In this document: one piece after another, positions 23,293 to 31,794 of the stretch | Position numbering within the stretch: the stretch's first letter is position 1 | How the letters are laid out: each line of letters opens with the position of its first letter | NCBI GenBank assembly: GCA_900542905.1 | Contig: UQPF01000005.1 | Span: 1-64,000, forward strand | Direction of reading: 5' to 3' | DNA from: an uncultured Collinsella sp. | GTDB taxonomy: Bacteria; Actinomycetota; Coriobacteriia; Coriobacteriales; Coriobacteriaceae | DNA: 64,000 bases | Notes under the pieces: model-generated | Seen by the model: the letters and a program-made list of their open reading frames with translations, nothing else | What the model was told of the DNA's origin: nothing | The model's database searches: none | Made by a program: the position numbers and the translations under genes

Positions 23293-23514
23293 TTAAGAAG
23301 CGTTTCTTCGACGGACGGCGTTCTTTACCGATGCAAACAATGCATCGGACGCCAGTGCTGCAACATAGATACCGGCCTTGTAAAACCGCGCCAAAGCCTG
23401 CTTACGCAACCACAGCAAAAACAGCCCGACGACAATCGAAAACGCCAGGATAGAATGGGCCGGGTCAGGCCCCGTGACGATATCAATCGCAGCAAGGATA
23501 TCTTGGAACGCCAT
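23293..23514 (-). CDS. Small membrane protein of unknown function
   Basis: The 73-aa product has one clear membrane span (ILAFSIVVGLFLLWL, about 22-36) followed by a basic, amphipathic C-terminus ending RRRNAS. GGAGG lies four bases before the ATG, which supports a real gene. Its end overlaps the open upstream extension of the next frame. No family was recognised. Confidence 0.55.
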   Translation of the reverse strand: MAFQDILAAIDIVTGPDPAHSILAFSIVVGLFLLWLRKQALARFYKAGIYVAALASDALFASVKNAVRRRNAS

Positions 23515-23638
23515 AATCCTCCGCTAGACTCGAGTCTAATACTCGTTTGCTATTGTAGCTTGCATTCTGCATTGATCTTCCTTCATGTAGTTTCAAATCG
23601 AACACATGTTTTGTTTTTAGGAACAGAGTTACATCAAA

Positions 23639-23672
23639 GGAGGCCGTATCAGCCAACGCTGATACGGCCTCC
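23639..23672 (-). terminator. Strong hairpin, probable operon terminator
   Basis: A perfect 14-bp stem (GGAGGCCGTATCAG with its complement) over CCAACG is followed on the minus strand by only three T residues. It lies 52 bases beyond the end of the ugd remnant and probably once ended that transcript. Confidence 0.65.
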
Positions 23673-23723
23673 CTCTAGATTCGATTTTTGTATATCACCA
23701 GATCCTGGGAGTACACCTCTCCC

Positions 23724-24146
23724 CTAGTCCCTCTTAAACAGATCCCTCGTGTACACCTTGTCCGCAACGTCCGCGAGCTCGTCGCTCCAGCGGTTGGCCA
23801 CGATCACGTCGCAGCCGGCCTTGAAGGCCTCCAGGTCGTGGGTCACCTCGGAGCCGAAGAACTCTGGCGCGTCCAGGGTGGGCTCGTAGACAACCACGGG
23901 AACGCCCTTGGCCTTCACGCGCTTCATGACGCCCTGGATGGAGCTCGCGCGGAAGTTGTCGGAGTTGGACTTCATCGTCAGGCGGTACACGCTCACGACC
24001 GGCTTTGGTTTGCCCTCGTAGACGCAGTCCCACACCATCTGCAGCACCTCGTCGGCCACGAAGTCCTTGTGTGTGCGGTTGACGTCCAAGATGGCCTCGA
24101 TCTGCTGCTGGGGCAGGTCCTTGTAGTTCCCCAGCAGCTGTGGTGT
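23724..24146 (-). pseudogene. ugd: 3' remnant of UDP-glucose 6-dehydrogenase
   Basis: The last 140 codons match the C-terminal domain of UDP-glucose dehydrogenase: LLGNYKDLPQ, VNRTHKDFVAD, VYRLTMKSNSDNFRASSIQG, VVVYEPTLDAPEFF, DVIVANR and DKVYTRDLF. The NAD-binding N-terminal two thirds, including the catalytic Cys region, is absent; upstream of about 24146 the sequence changes to unrelated material. The intact enzyme would make UDP-glucuronate for the capsule. The frame remains open through a short non-homologous extension to 24236. Confidence 0.88.
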
Positions 24147-24193
24147 CCACAGTAGACGACTACTAACGTAGTCGAAGCTGACTAGATGCTCCC

Positions 24194-24751
24194 TTACTTC
24201 TTCCGACCCCAAAACCGAGAAATAAATTGATAGCACACGTCAATACGCTTGAGGCACATGAGGGTAACGACAATAAAATTGCAGCATAGAGCTAGGGAGA
24301 AAGCTGTAAATAGGTTATTCACAGCTGCGATATCGTTAATCTCGCCGGATATAGCCATACAACCAACCGACAGAAAGCCGACAACGACTGACCACAACAC
24401 GTCAGAGAACAGCTCATCAATCAACTCGATTTCATGAGCGTTTTCTCCCAGTTCGCCATTACTTTGGTTCAAGTTAATCCTAAGCTCAAAGATCATTATT
24501 GCAAGACCACACATGAAGCCCGAAATAACCGATATAGCAGTCATTGCATTTGCAAAATATGCTCGAACAGCAGCGGCACTATGGGTATCAATGATTGCCC
24601 AAATAAACAATCCAAAAGGAATAGCAAAATGAACGAAAACATCTGGGATATAAAGGGAGTCGTCATCAACCGAATGAAGCGTTCTTAAATAGCGGACAAA
24701 TAAACCCCTAAGCGAAATCTTCCCCATGCGAAACCGCCATTCATTAATCAA
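24194..24751 (-). CDS. Four-helix membrane protein of a three-gene cassette
   Basis: A 185-aa protein with four predicted membrane spans: DVFVHFAIPFGLFIWAII, SVISGFMCGLAIMIFEL, LWSVVVGFLSVGCMAISG and FSLALCCNFIVVTLMCL. Basic residues dominate both ends. The start is a TTG at 24751 whose last bases overlap the stop of the preceding gene (TTGA); an ATG at 24727 is the alternative. No family was recognised. It is translationally coupled to the 300-aa gene and could be its membrane partner or effector. Confidence 0.7.
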   Translation of the reverse strand: MINEWRFRMGKISLRGLFVRYLRTLHSVDDDSLYIPDVFVHFAIPFGLFIWAIIDTHSAAAVRAYFANAMTAISVISGFMCGLAIMIFELRINLNQSNGELGENAHEIELIDELFSDVLWSVVVGFLSVGCMAISGEINDIAAVNNLFTAFSLALCCNFIVVTLMCLKRIDVCYQFISRFWGRKK

Positions 24752-25650
24752 GCCCGTCCAAGACGATGCTCAATGATCTCGCACTTATCATTGCATCTCT
24801 TTACAAAGGCCGAATCACTTAGAACCGCTTCGCCACGGTCGTTAAGGAACTCTCTGATTTTCATATCGAACGATGATGAAATGTCGAACTTTACGGTTCG
24901 GCCATCTTTGCTATTTGCTCGAACAAATACATCGACCTTGTTATCAGTTATGTCAGACTCAACAAGGCCAAAGATTGTTTTTGCTTTGGTGAAATCAGAT
25001 AGAGCTTCCTTAAGTAGGGCGATTGGAAAAGGCTGCCTTCTCTTATGAGCCAACTTATAAGAAATGTAATTAGCGCCAGTAATTAAAGAATCCGCCATGT
25101 CGCTTGACCTAAGATATTTACGAACTTCGAAATCTTCGATGCTTTTAAAGGCATCAAGCGATTCTTCTTCTGCAACAGGTTCCCAATCTAAAAGACATCC
25201 TGGGGCCGCCGCTTTTAACCAGTTCTTAAATGGCGTCTTCAGAAACGTGTCGCCGGCGGATCCCTTCACATGTTCAACGCATAAAATCGAATAGTTCCCA
25301 ACAGGATTTCTAAGATATACCCTTGAGCGAACCATGGGTGCCTTTTCGCTATCATATTCGCCAACTATGGAATCTAATCCAGGGTCAAGAATGGAAATAT
25401 TTTCGCCATTTGATCCCGATTGAAGTTCAAGCAATACACCTTCATCTTGAACTTTTGGCTTTTCAAGATGACAGTATTTTCCAAGACCCTTTTGCTGTAT
25501 TGCGCTTTGATCTGATCCGCAAAAATCAACGAACGCTCGGGTGAATCCACCTTTATAAAGCGAATCGAGCTCAAAAAGCTTGTCGGGCTTGCGAGCTTCA
25601 TGACAAGTCAGTTTATAAGCAACAAGTGTCCTTCGAGAAGTAACAGGCAT
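24748..25650 (-). CDS. Unrecognised 300-aa protein of a three-gene cassette
   Basis: This soluble-looking protein has no motif I can name. Segments of note are GGFTRAFVDFCGSDQSAIQQ, RSRVYLRNPVGNYSILCVEH (suggesting a beta-rich core), and a charged C-terminal third (DVFVRANSKDGRTVKFDIS). The base composition is clearly more AT-rich than in the housekeeping genes, which fits acquisition by transfer. It has only a weak AGG upstream of its ATG. It is coupled to the membrane protein downstream and follows the peptidase-like gene by 94 bases. Confidence 0.7.
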   Translation of the reverse strand: MPVTSRRTLVAYKLTCHEARKPDKLFELDSLYKGGFTRAFVDFCGSDQSAIQQKGLGKYCHLEKPKVQDEGVLLELQSGSNGENISILDPGLDSIVGEYDSEKAPMVRSRVYLRNPVGNYSILCVEHVKGSAGDTFLKTPFKNWLKAAAPGCLLDWEPVAEEESLDAFKSIEDFEVRKYLRSSDMADSLITGANYISYKLAHKRRQPFPIALLKEALSDFTKAKTIFGLVESDITDNKVDVFVRANSKDGRTVKFDISSSFDMKIREFLNDRGEAVLSDSAFVKRCNDKCEIIEHRLGRA

Positions 25651-25744
25651 AGAATCACAACCTAGTGCTTAATTCGCCCCAATTCAGCATCAACGGCAAT
25701 TGCTAAAAACACACGTTGTAGCGATATAGATTCGGGCATACGGG

Positions 25745-26212
25745 CTAAAGAAACTTGCAGACAATATCGTACGCTTCTTTTTCTTTGCGTAAGACATCCT
25801 TTGAAAATGAGACCTCGTATTCACAAGGCAGATCTAGTTCAAAAAGATTGAAGAACTCGTTCGGCTTGTCACAGTACACTGGGCAATCATTCTTTAAGGG
25901 ATGCGGCTCAAAGCGAAACTGGTCCCCGGTTATATCGATTACGGTGCCATCGGCAAGTTCAAGCCAAGCATGAGACTGCGAATCATTTGTTGATGGGTCG
26001 CGATACGTTCCAGATACATACCATGTTTTTATGCCATGCTTGTCAAGATACCTTTGCAGTAAGTCGCTTGTATATCCGCAACAAGCTCTTGGAAAGGACG
26101 CGATTACAGTTCGAGAGAGTTCTCCGGACTCTTGGGCACGGCTAATCGCCATGCGAAAGGCGATTGCAAGTGATCGCACATACTCAACTTGATTGTCTAA
26201 GTTGTCGCTCAA
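25745..26212 (-). CDS. Transglutaminase/papain-like Cys-His-Asp protein
   Basis: A 155-aa protein whose conserved-looking residues fall in the order of a cysteine peptidase or transglutaminase-like fold: ACCGYTSD (C44/C45) at the start of a helix, SQSHAWLEL (H81) and VIDITGDQF (D93). The start is TTG at 26212 with GGAGGG about seven bases upstream. The family of small proteins with the CCG...SHAW...DITGDQF pattern is, as far as I know, uncharacterised. It is the first gene of the AT-rich cassette. Substrate and activity are unknown. Confidence 0.65.
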   Translation of the reverse strand: MSDNLDNQVEYVRSLAIAFRMAISRAQESGELSRTVIASFPRACCGYTSDLLQRYLDKHGIKTWYVSGTYRDPSTNDSQSHAWLELADGTVIDITGDQFRFEPHPLKNDCPVYCDKPNEFFNLFELDLPCEYEVSFSKDVLRKEKEAYDIVCKFL

Positions 26213-26625
26213 TGAATGCCCTCCTCAAATGAAAGCATGACCCATTTGTTAACCGTGTCCAGTTTAATTCTAAAATCGGTCCAAATTCGTTCTTAGGTTC
26301 TGGATGAAAGTCCCGCTACATCGCAGCTGTCAGCGGTCCGTTTGCTACGGCTCATGTTAAGTGACAATCCATAGTAAGCTGCAACATAGATGAATAGCAG
26401 GGGCGTCAAACGGCAAATTAGAAGTTGATTGAACACAAGGTTGAGATCATCATCGTCTTGTATTGTAACAATGCACGGCTCGGCCTCTTCGAACTAATAA
26501 CGGTCGTAGATCTTTACAAGATCGCCGCATATGCCTCGGTCGACAGCCATAACGGCAGGATACGATGGACCAAATTCGATAGTGAATACCCTGAATCGAT
26601 ATCTATCCGAACGAATCTCAAAGCA
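26213..26625. other. Intergenic region without supported genes
   Basis: A plus-strand open frame (26425-26712) crosses this stretch, but it has no ribosome site and no recognisable protein features. The region probably holds the promoter of the cassette and decayed sequence. Confidence 0.4.
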
Positions 26626-26892
26626 CTAGTCATTTTTCCTGTACAGATCGTCAGCATCTTTGAGATTGGATTTTGGGGCACAAAGGGCTGCGTTTCTCGA
26701 GATAACTCCTGAAACTACCGTGGATGCGCTTTCAGCCAAATCAAGAGCTGGGTCGAGAATCCTGTTTACATCGGCAGTCCTTGAAAACAACCCTTTGATT
26801 TTGTCTCCAGACGCCACAGACAGCATTTTGGCCTGTTCATTGAAATATGGAACGATTTCTTCTGTTGATCTGTGTTGAGGTTGAGAAAGCAC
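26626..26892 (-). pseudogene. Possible gene remnant (88 codons)
   Basis: The frame from a GTG at 26892 gives a plausible amphipathic protein (VPYFNEQAKMLSVASGDKIKGLF) ending DDLYRKND, but there is no ribosome site and no family match. It lies between the cassette and a truncated EEP gene, so a leftover 3' end of a larger gene is the simplest reading. Confidence 0.3.
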
Positions 26893-26933
26893 ATTTAACT
26901 ACGGATTTTCACTGGGAGACATAAATAACCCAC

Positions 26934-27250
26934 CTAACTCAAATCGATATCAACTAATAGCGACAAATGGTCGCTTATTTTGCTGTTGGGACGAACTTTT
27001 GCAATCAAGCCCCTAACCCCTATCCTCTTTAGATAGTTATAGGAATTAATGGAGTTCATCAATTCTGGGCTCACCAGGGCTTGGTCATAACAGTTCCAAA
27101 TAGGGTTGGCGCAATCCCCGGAATAGTAAAAGGAGCCGTAGTTTTCTAACTCCTCCGATAACCAATGGATAGTGGGATTGTGCAGAAAGGGATATTCGTT
27201 TCCGCACCACGTTCTTCCGGTAGCGCGCACAGTCGTGGTGTAAGAAGCAA
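26934..27250 (-). pseudogene. 3' remnant of an endonuclease/exonuclease/phosphatase family gene
   Basis: About 100 codons match the C-terminal part of the EEP fold: ENYGSFYYSGDCANPIWNCY, YDQALVSPELM and the active-site SDHLSLLVDI, with Asp-His as in the family signature. The N-terminal catalytic half is missing. Upstream of about 27250 the sequence runs into a degraded insertion sequence, which probably removed it. Confidence 0.65.
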
Positions 27251-27259
27251 GGGGGGCCA

Positions 27260-28230
27260 TCGCCTAGAATCGTCAGTGCCTAGATATTCAACGAAAGGAA
27301 AGACGATGGCCCACAGCGACATTCTATCCCAGCCGGACCGGGGTCTCAGCCCCAGACCGAGGCCCTGCTCGCCCTATTCTCGCTGTGCGACGACCGGACC
27401 AGAAATGCCCTAGGCGCGGCGCTTGCGACACCTGGAGGGACGACTCCGCCGCCGGCGTCCCAAGGTGGCGCTGTTGTTGCCCGGCAGAAGGTTTACCTTC
27501 CCCAGGGGCACCGTCCTCGAGCGCTGCCGCAAGCTGCTTCTCGTCGGTTTTCCTTCATCAAGCTTATGCGCCACAACGTCCCCGTCGAGTGCGCGAGCAA
27601 CAGTGCGGCGTCACCCACAAGACGGCCTTCAAGTAGCGGCACCGCGTCTTCGCTACGGTATTCGGCTACCTGGACTGGATCGTGCCACACCCACCGTCTG
27701 GGTTGACGAGACCTACATCAACAGCACCGATCTCTCCTAGGGCTAAGGGCAGGCCCGTAAAGGCGGCCTATTTCGCCAGAAGCTCCGCATCTGCGTTGCC
27801 GTCGCAATCCACAAGAACCCCGTCGCGATCGTCTGCGACTAAGGGAAGCCCATCACGGTGCGCGTCAGAAAGCCCATGGGCGGCAAGATTGCAACCGGGT
27901 CGCTGCTCATTCACGACTTCGAGCGGGCCCGCGGCGTGCTGGTCAGGGACGGTGGGCTCGAGAGCGAAGCGCGCAGGGCTGACGACAACGATCCGGTTTA
28001 CCTGGAGCGGTTGGAGATGGTGAACGACCTGTACTCCCGGCTCAAGCATTGACCGTGGCGTTTCACGGGGTTCACAGCGGAAACCCTAAGTGTTTCACGA
28101 CAGGTACGTCTAGCTCTTCCGGGTCAACCAGGTCCGGGACAAATGAGACTCGACCGCAAGAGTGTTGCGCCATATCCTGATAGCCCACGCGACCTACCGC
28201 AGCTTAGGGCAGGCGCAGCGTCGCACGATA
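27260..28230 (+). mobile_element. Degenerate IS1595-like insertion sequence
   Basis: Pieces of one transposase can be read on the plus strand in changing frames: a zinc-ribbon-like start, GVTHKTAFK then RHRVFATVFGYLDWI, TVWVDETYINSTDLS (DDE-type first Asp), GSLLIHDFERARGVLVRDGG, and a terminal FRVNQVRDK-like piece. In-frame stops and at least three frameshifts separate them, so no active transposase is made. The ends are approximate and no clear terminal repeats were identified. Confidence 0.7.
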
Positions 28231-28311
28231 TCTAAACCGTTAGAAATGCAAATAAATGATACAGATTCTTATTTGCATGACTGCCACATATAGGGACTTG
28301 CAGGCACTTGC

Positions 28312-28352
28312 TTAAAAATCAGGCCCACATAGACATAACTAATGTGAGCCTG
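28312..28352 (-). terminator. Probable terminator of the capsule operon
   Basis: CAGGCTCACAT and ATGTGGGCCTG form an 11-bp stem (one mismatch or wobble) and are followed on the minus strand by ATTTTTAAG. It lies about 365 bases beyond the last capsule gene. Confidence 0.6.
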
Positions 28353-28460
28353 ACTCTAAATCAAATTTTGTGGTGATGATGACCCTAGCAAAGGGTCCTT
28401 CATTTGTTTTGTTTAGCCAAGTACCAAATAGCGAAGACACATTCAAGTGCCTACGGAGGT

Positions 28461-28507
28461 TTACGTTGGTTCAAAAGTTGGCTTAGTCAATTTTTGAACC
28501 AACGTAA
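28461..28507. repeat. Perfect 16-bp inverted repeat
   Basis: TTACGTTGGTTCAAAA (28461-28476) and its exact complement (28492-28507) flank a 15-base loop. It lies in the gene-free 28353-28716 stretch after the capsule operon. No T run follows on either strand beyond the stem's own A/T end. Confidence 0.75.
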
Positions 28508-28716
28508 GTCAAAACACATAGAAAGAGTTTATGTGAAAGTAGCTAAATTTCGACTTCCGTTATTCGCAAGCCGCTGCTTGCGTTGTTATTAAATCAATGA
28601 AAGATAAGCATGCAATCGAGATACAGACCGCTATCACCCAGAAGAATGATGGTCACCACTCCCCCATGCTTCAGATTACGGCATGAATAATGTGTCGAGT
28701 GTATATCTAAGCGCGG

Positions 28717-30105
28717 CTATCTCGCTACGCCCTCACCACAGGTGTCGCTCCCGAGCTTGATAGGCGACAGTTCGATGTGGTCTTTACTTGCGCCGAATTG
28801 ACCCAGCAGGCCAGCTATGGCGGCGGATACACTATCATCGATGTAAAGACCGCATTTGCCTCCACGCTCAGCTGCTCGCGCGAACTCGACGAGCTCGTTG
28901 CGAATTCCCTCGCCGTCAAGCTGGAAGAAATACCGCTTGTTTTGAGAAGGATCCTCTTTGCGTACCTCGAAGTAGTCTGTTTTCCACCAGGGAGCGGGTA
29001 CGTAAATGTAGCCATCCGTGCCGGAAACCACAAGCGACCCCTCAGATTTAGCCGCCTTGCCGAAAACCGCCTCGCCGTAGCCATCCTCGAATGCCAGTCG
29101 GATCTCACCAAACGCGTCAAAGCCAGCGTGACCTTCAAGGTCGGCCCTTACAAAATCGGCTGATTGATAATTAGTTCCGAGTAGCTGCAAGATGGGCAGC
29201 AACGCTGCTGGACCCCAGGCTTTGGAGCTCGACCACTTGCCCTCAACGCTCGAGATGTCCTCACTGCCAAGATCAACAAGGCTGGTGCATACAGCGCGCA
29301 CCGAAAGAACTCGTCCAATGTGACCACTCTTGGCAAGCAGAAGCAGTCGATGGTAGGCCGTTGAATACGCCGTCTTGATCGCGTCGGCCAAAACGAGGCC
29401 CTTTGAGCGTGCGAGCGCCTGCAGTTCCTGGCACGCCTCACGCGTTGAGGCAATGGGGCTCTCACATAGAACATGTTTGCCTGCCTCAAGCGCTCGCTTA
29501 ATCTGTCCATAGTGCTGATTGGGATGCGATGCAAGGTAGATTGCGTCGCATCGACCGACTATCTCATCGAAATCATTAACCTGTTCGACTAAGCCACAGC
29601 CTGCGAGGCTTCCATCACTGTCGATCATCGCGCAGGTGGGGTCAACGCCATTCACGAAGGCACTTTCACGCAGATACTTCTCCACTAGCACACGCTTGCC
29701 CACATACCCCATTCGTAGATGTCCACTTTCGGCGCGAAGCTCGGTGCTCGAGACGCCTTGCGTACGATCAAGGTAGACTACCTCACAGTATTCCCTGAGA
29801 TAGTCGAACTTACCAACCCAGTCAGAGCCTACGGTGAACACATCAATTCCCATACGTCTGATGTCGTCAATCTTCTGGCCCTCGTACTCTTCAACGATTA
29901 CTTCGTCAGCAATCCCGAGCTCTTGGACAGAACGCATGCGCTCGTTGAGGGTTTGGGAAACGTTAATCTTCCCGCGCACCTTGTCGAAGCCATCGGCGGT
30001 TACGCCCACGACCAGGTAGTCGCCGAGCGCCTTGGCGCGTTCCAGCAGGCGCACATGGCCCCGGTGCAGAAGGTCGTACGTTCCATATGTGATCACTTTC
30101 CTCAT
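28717..30105 (-). CDS. Fusion of a TagD-like cytidylyltransferase and a Gfo/Idh/MocA-type oxidoreductase
   Basis: The 462-aa protein begins at the ATG at 30105 (GGGAAGG upstream). Residues 1 to about 125 form a glycerol-3-phosphate-type cytidylyltransferase, with GTYDLLHRGH (HxGH motif) and RTQGVSSTELR. The rest is a Rossmann-type oxidoreductase with IYLASHPNQHY and LEAGKHVLCESPIA, where the usual EKP motif reads ESP, so the common catalytic Lys is missing. The pairing suggests that a CDP-activated polyol or its precursor is also oxidised or reduced. It is the last gene of the capsule operon, next to LicD and aminotransferase genes. Confidence 0.85.
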   Translation of the reverse strand: MRKVITYGTYDLLHRGHVRLLERAKALGDYLVVGVTADGFDKVRGKINVSQTLNERMRSVQELGIADEVIVEEYEGQKIDDIRRMGIDVFTVGSDWVGKFDYLREYCEVVYLDRTQGVSSTELRAESGHLRMGYVGKRVLVEKYLRESAFVNGVDPTCAMIDSDGSLAGCGLVEQVNDFDEIVGRCDAIYLASHPNQHYGQIKRALEAGKHVLCESPIASTREACQELQALARSKGLVLADAIKTAYSTAYHRLLLLAKSGHIGRVLSVRAVCTSLVDLGSEDISSVEGKWSSSKAWGPAALLPILQLLGTNYQSADFVRADLEGHAGFDAFGEIRLAFEDGYGEAVFGKAAKSEGSLVVSGTDGYIYVPAPWWKTDYFEVRKEDPSQNKRYFFQLDGEGIRNELVEFARAAERGGKCGLYIDDSVSAAIAGLLGQFGASKDHIELSPIKLGSDTCGEGVAR

Positions 30106-30133
30106 GGGCCTCACCTTCCCTTTCGTGGCTTGT

Positions 30134-30925
30134 TTAGTAATTGCCGCAGTGCTCGAGCTTCGCGACGTGGAAGGCTTTCTCCCACCCATGGGCCTCGTAC
30201 CAAGGCCACAGTGGCTCTATGTAGCAGTACAGCAAAGGTATGAGGCCGCGCGCGGCCACTTCGACGGCCAGCGATGAGAGCACCCGCGCCCCGACACCCT
30301 TCTCCGCACCAGGGCGTGCCTTGAGCCCGGCGCAGACGGCAACATCGTCGGACTCGGCATAGGTCGCCATATGCGCAGCAATTCCTTCGCTATCCCTAAT
30401 GACTATGCTCCTGCAGCCCTGAAGCCGCTCTCTCTCGCACAACTGAGCCACGAGCGCGCTGACATCGTAGTGCTTGCCAATCTCCTCGTCGCCGCAGATG
30501 AGCCTGGCGATCTCAGGATAGTCGGCCTCGGTCGCCCTGACCGCCGCGGGGTCTGGTACCTGAGTTCCGTCAGCCCGCATAACCCACCCCTCAGACAAAC
30601 TGTAGTCGGCGAGCACGGTGGCGAGCTCTGCCGCTGCACTGTAAGAGGTTTGGACCATGGAGGGGTCCATTTTCTCAACGAGGGTCGCGACGGCCCGGAT
30701 TGCGCGGTGGCCTGCCTGCCCGCAGAAGACGACCTGGAGTCCGTCATAATATCGGTAAACGACCGCCTCGAGTCGGCTTTCGTCGAAGACCTCCCAGCAC
30801 GCAACGTTGTCGCCCTCGAACCCGTAGGTCAGCGCATCGATAAGTGCGTAGGGGTTTTCAACGCGCTGACCTTCCAGAACACGCCGCAAGCCCTCGTCCC
30901 AGCAGGCCACTTTCTTCACATTCAC
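30134..30925 (-). CDS. GNAT family N-acetyltransferase
   Basis: A 263-aa protein with a variable N-terminal half and a C-terminal GNAT domain (about 125-263): CRSIVIRDSEGIAAHMATYA, the acetyl-CoA loop region around GAEKGVGARVLSSLAVEV, and a final YCYIEPLWPWYEAHGW strand. The start is GTG at 30925 with AAGGA upstream. Its position in the decoration module suggests it acetylates an amino group introduced by the class V aminotransferase; that is inference. Confidence 0.8.
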   Translation of the reverse strand: MNVKKVACWDEGLRRVLEGQRVENPYALIDALTYGFEGDNVACWEVFDESRLEAVVYRYYDGLQVVFCGQAGHRAIRAVATLVEKMDPSMVQTSYSAAAELATVLADYSLSEGWVMRADGTQVPDPAAVRATEADYPEIARLICGDEEIGKHYDVSALVAQLCERERLQGCRSIVIRDSEGIAAHMATYAESDDVAVCAGLKARPGAEKGVGARVLSSLAVEVAARGLIPLLYCYIEPLWPWYEAHGWEKAFHVAKLEHCGNY

Positions 30926-30936
30926 GTTCGTTTTCC

Positions 30937-31782
30937 TTAAAACTCGTAGCTCGATACCGGCGAGTGCTGCCCTCGGCGGTCCTCGGGCGGCAACTGCATG
31001 TAGTCACCATAGATGTAAGTGAGGATCGCGTCGAAGTCACGTGTCCCCATCAAACGTTTCCCTTCGAACTCGTACTCCGACAGGTCCTTAAACCACTCCT
31101 TAGGCATCGCGTAACGCTCTTCGAGCGGATTTTCTCGATAGAGGGTACCGGTAGCTGGAAACAGCAGCGTCCTCACGCGGTTGGGGCTGTTGTCCGTGCT
31201 CTTGCGCTCCATTGGAGCGGCTAGAGCATAAACCGCCTTTGCGGGTATCTTGGACAATAGCGAGAACCAGGCCCTGAGCGGAGCCGACACGCGGGGGTCG
31301 AGTCTGCCGACCTCAGACCATAGGACCTTGCGCAGGCACATGCACCAGAAGTCCTGCAGAATTTGGCCGCCCACACCAAGAGGCGCGTCGTCCATGGGGA
31401 ACACGTCGACAAAGACTCCTGTTTTGCACTTCAAGTGCTCCTGTCCGACCCTCACGTACTTCGTTCCGGTGCGCCTGAGCTTGCCGTACCCCCACCTGTA
31501 TTCAGGATCGCTCAGATGGTCCTGGAAGAAACAGATGGACGGGTCCATCTCATGGGCGACAGAACGGAACCTCTCGTAGTCCTCACGAAGCATTGCAATA
31601 TCAGCATCATCATCCCAGGGGATATAGCCCTTGTGGCGCACTGCGCCAAGGAGCGTCCCGCCGAAGATTGTGTACGCAATCCCGTGAGCGCGACACACGC
31701 GGTCGAACTCCACGAGCATGTCGAGCTCCAATAGCTGCATGCGCCGGAAGTCCTCTCCTTCTATGACCTTTACCTGTTTCAT
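30937..31782 (-). CDS. LicD family phosphotransferase, second copy
   Basis: The 281-aa protein has the LicD signature near its start (FGGTLLGAVRHKGYIPWDDD), with the metal-binding DDD. LicD proteins transfer phosphocholine, phosphoribitol or similar groups from CDP carriers to glycans. The ATG at 31782 was preferred, with AGGTGGGGG six bases upstream; a GTG at 31794 directly follows the aminotransferase stop. It and the LicD at 32858-33694 are clearly related but different, so they may act on different acceptors. Confidence 0.88.
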   Translation of the reverse strand: MKQVKVIEGEDFRRMQLLELDMLVEFDRVCRAHGIAYTIFGGTLLGAVRHKGYIPWDDDADIAMLREDYERFRSVAHEMDPSICFFQDHLSDPEYRWGYGKLRRTGTKYVRVGQEHLKCKTGVFVDVFPMDDAPLGVGGQILQDFWCMCLRKVLWSEVGRLDPRVSAPLRAWFSLLSKIPAKAVYALAAPMERKSTDNSPNRVRTLLFPATGTLYRENPLEERYAMPKEWFKDLSEYEFEGKRLMGTRDFDAILTYIYGDYMQLPPEDRRGQHSPVSSYEF

Positions 31783-31794
31783 CTGCGCCCCCAC

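Noticed and set aside
24147..24236. The N-terminal 30 codons of the open frame holding the ugd remnant as a real short protein start.
   Set aside because: They show no similarity to UDP-glucose dehydrogenase, overlap the end of the membrane protein gene and have no ribosome site; the frame is open by chance.
26425..26712. A 95-codon plus-strand frame in the accessory region.
   Set aside because: No ribosome site, no recognisable protein features, and it overlaps a more protein-like minus-strand frame.
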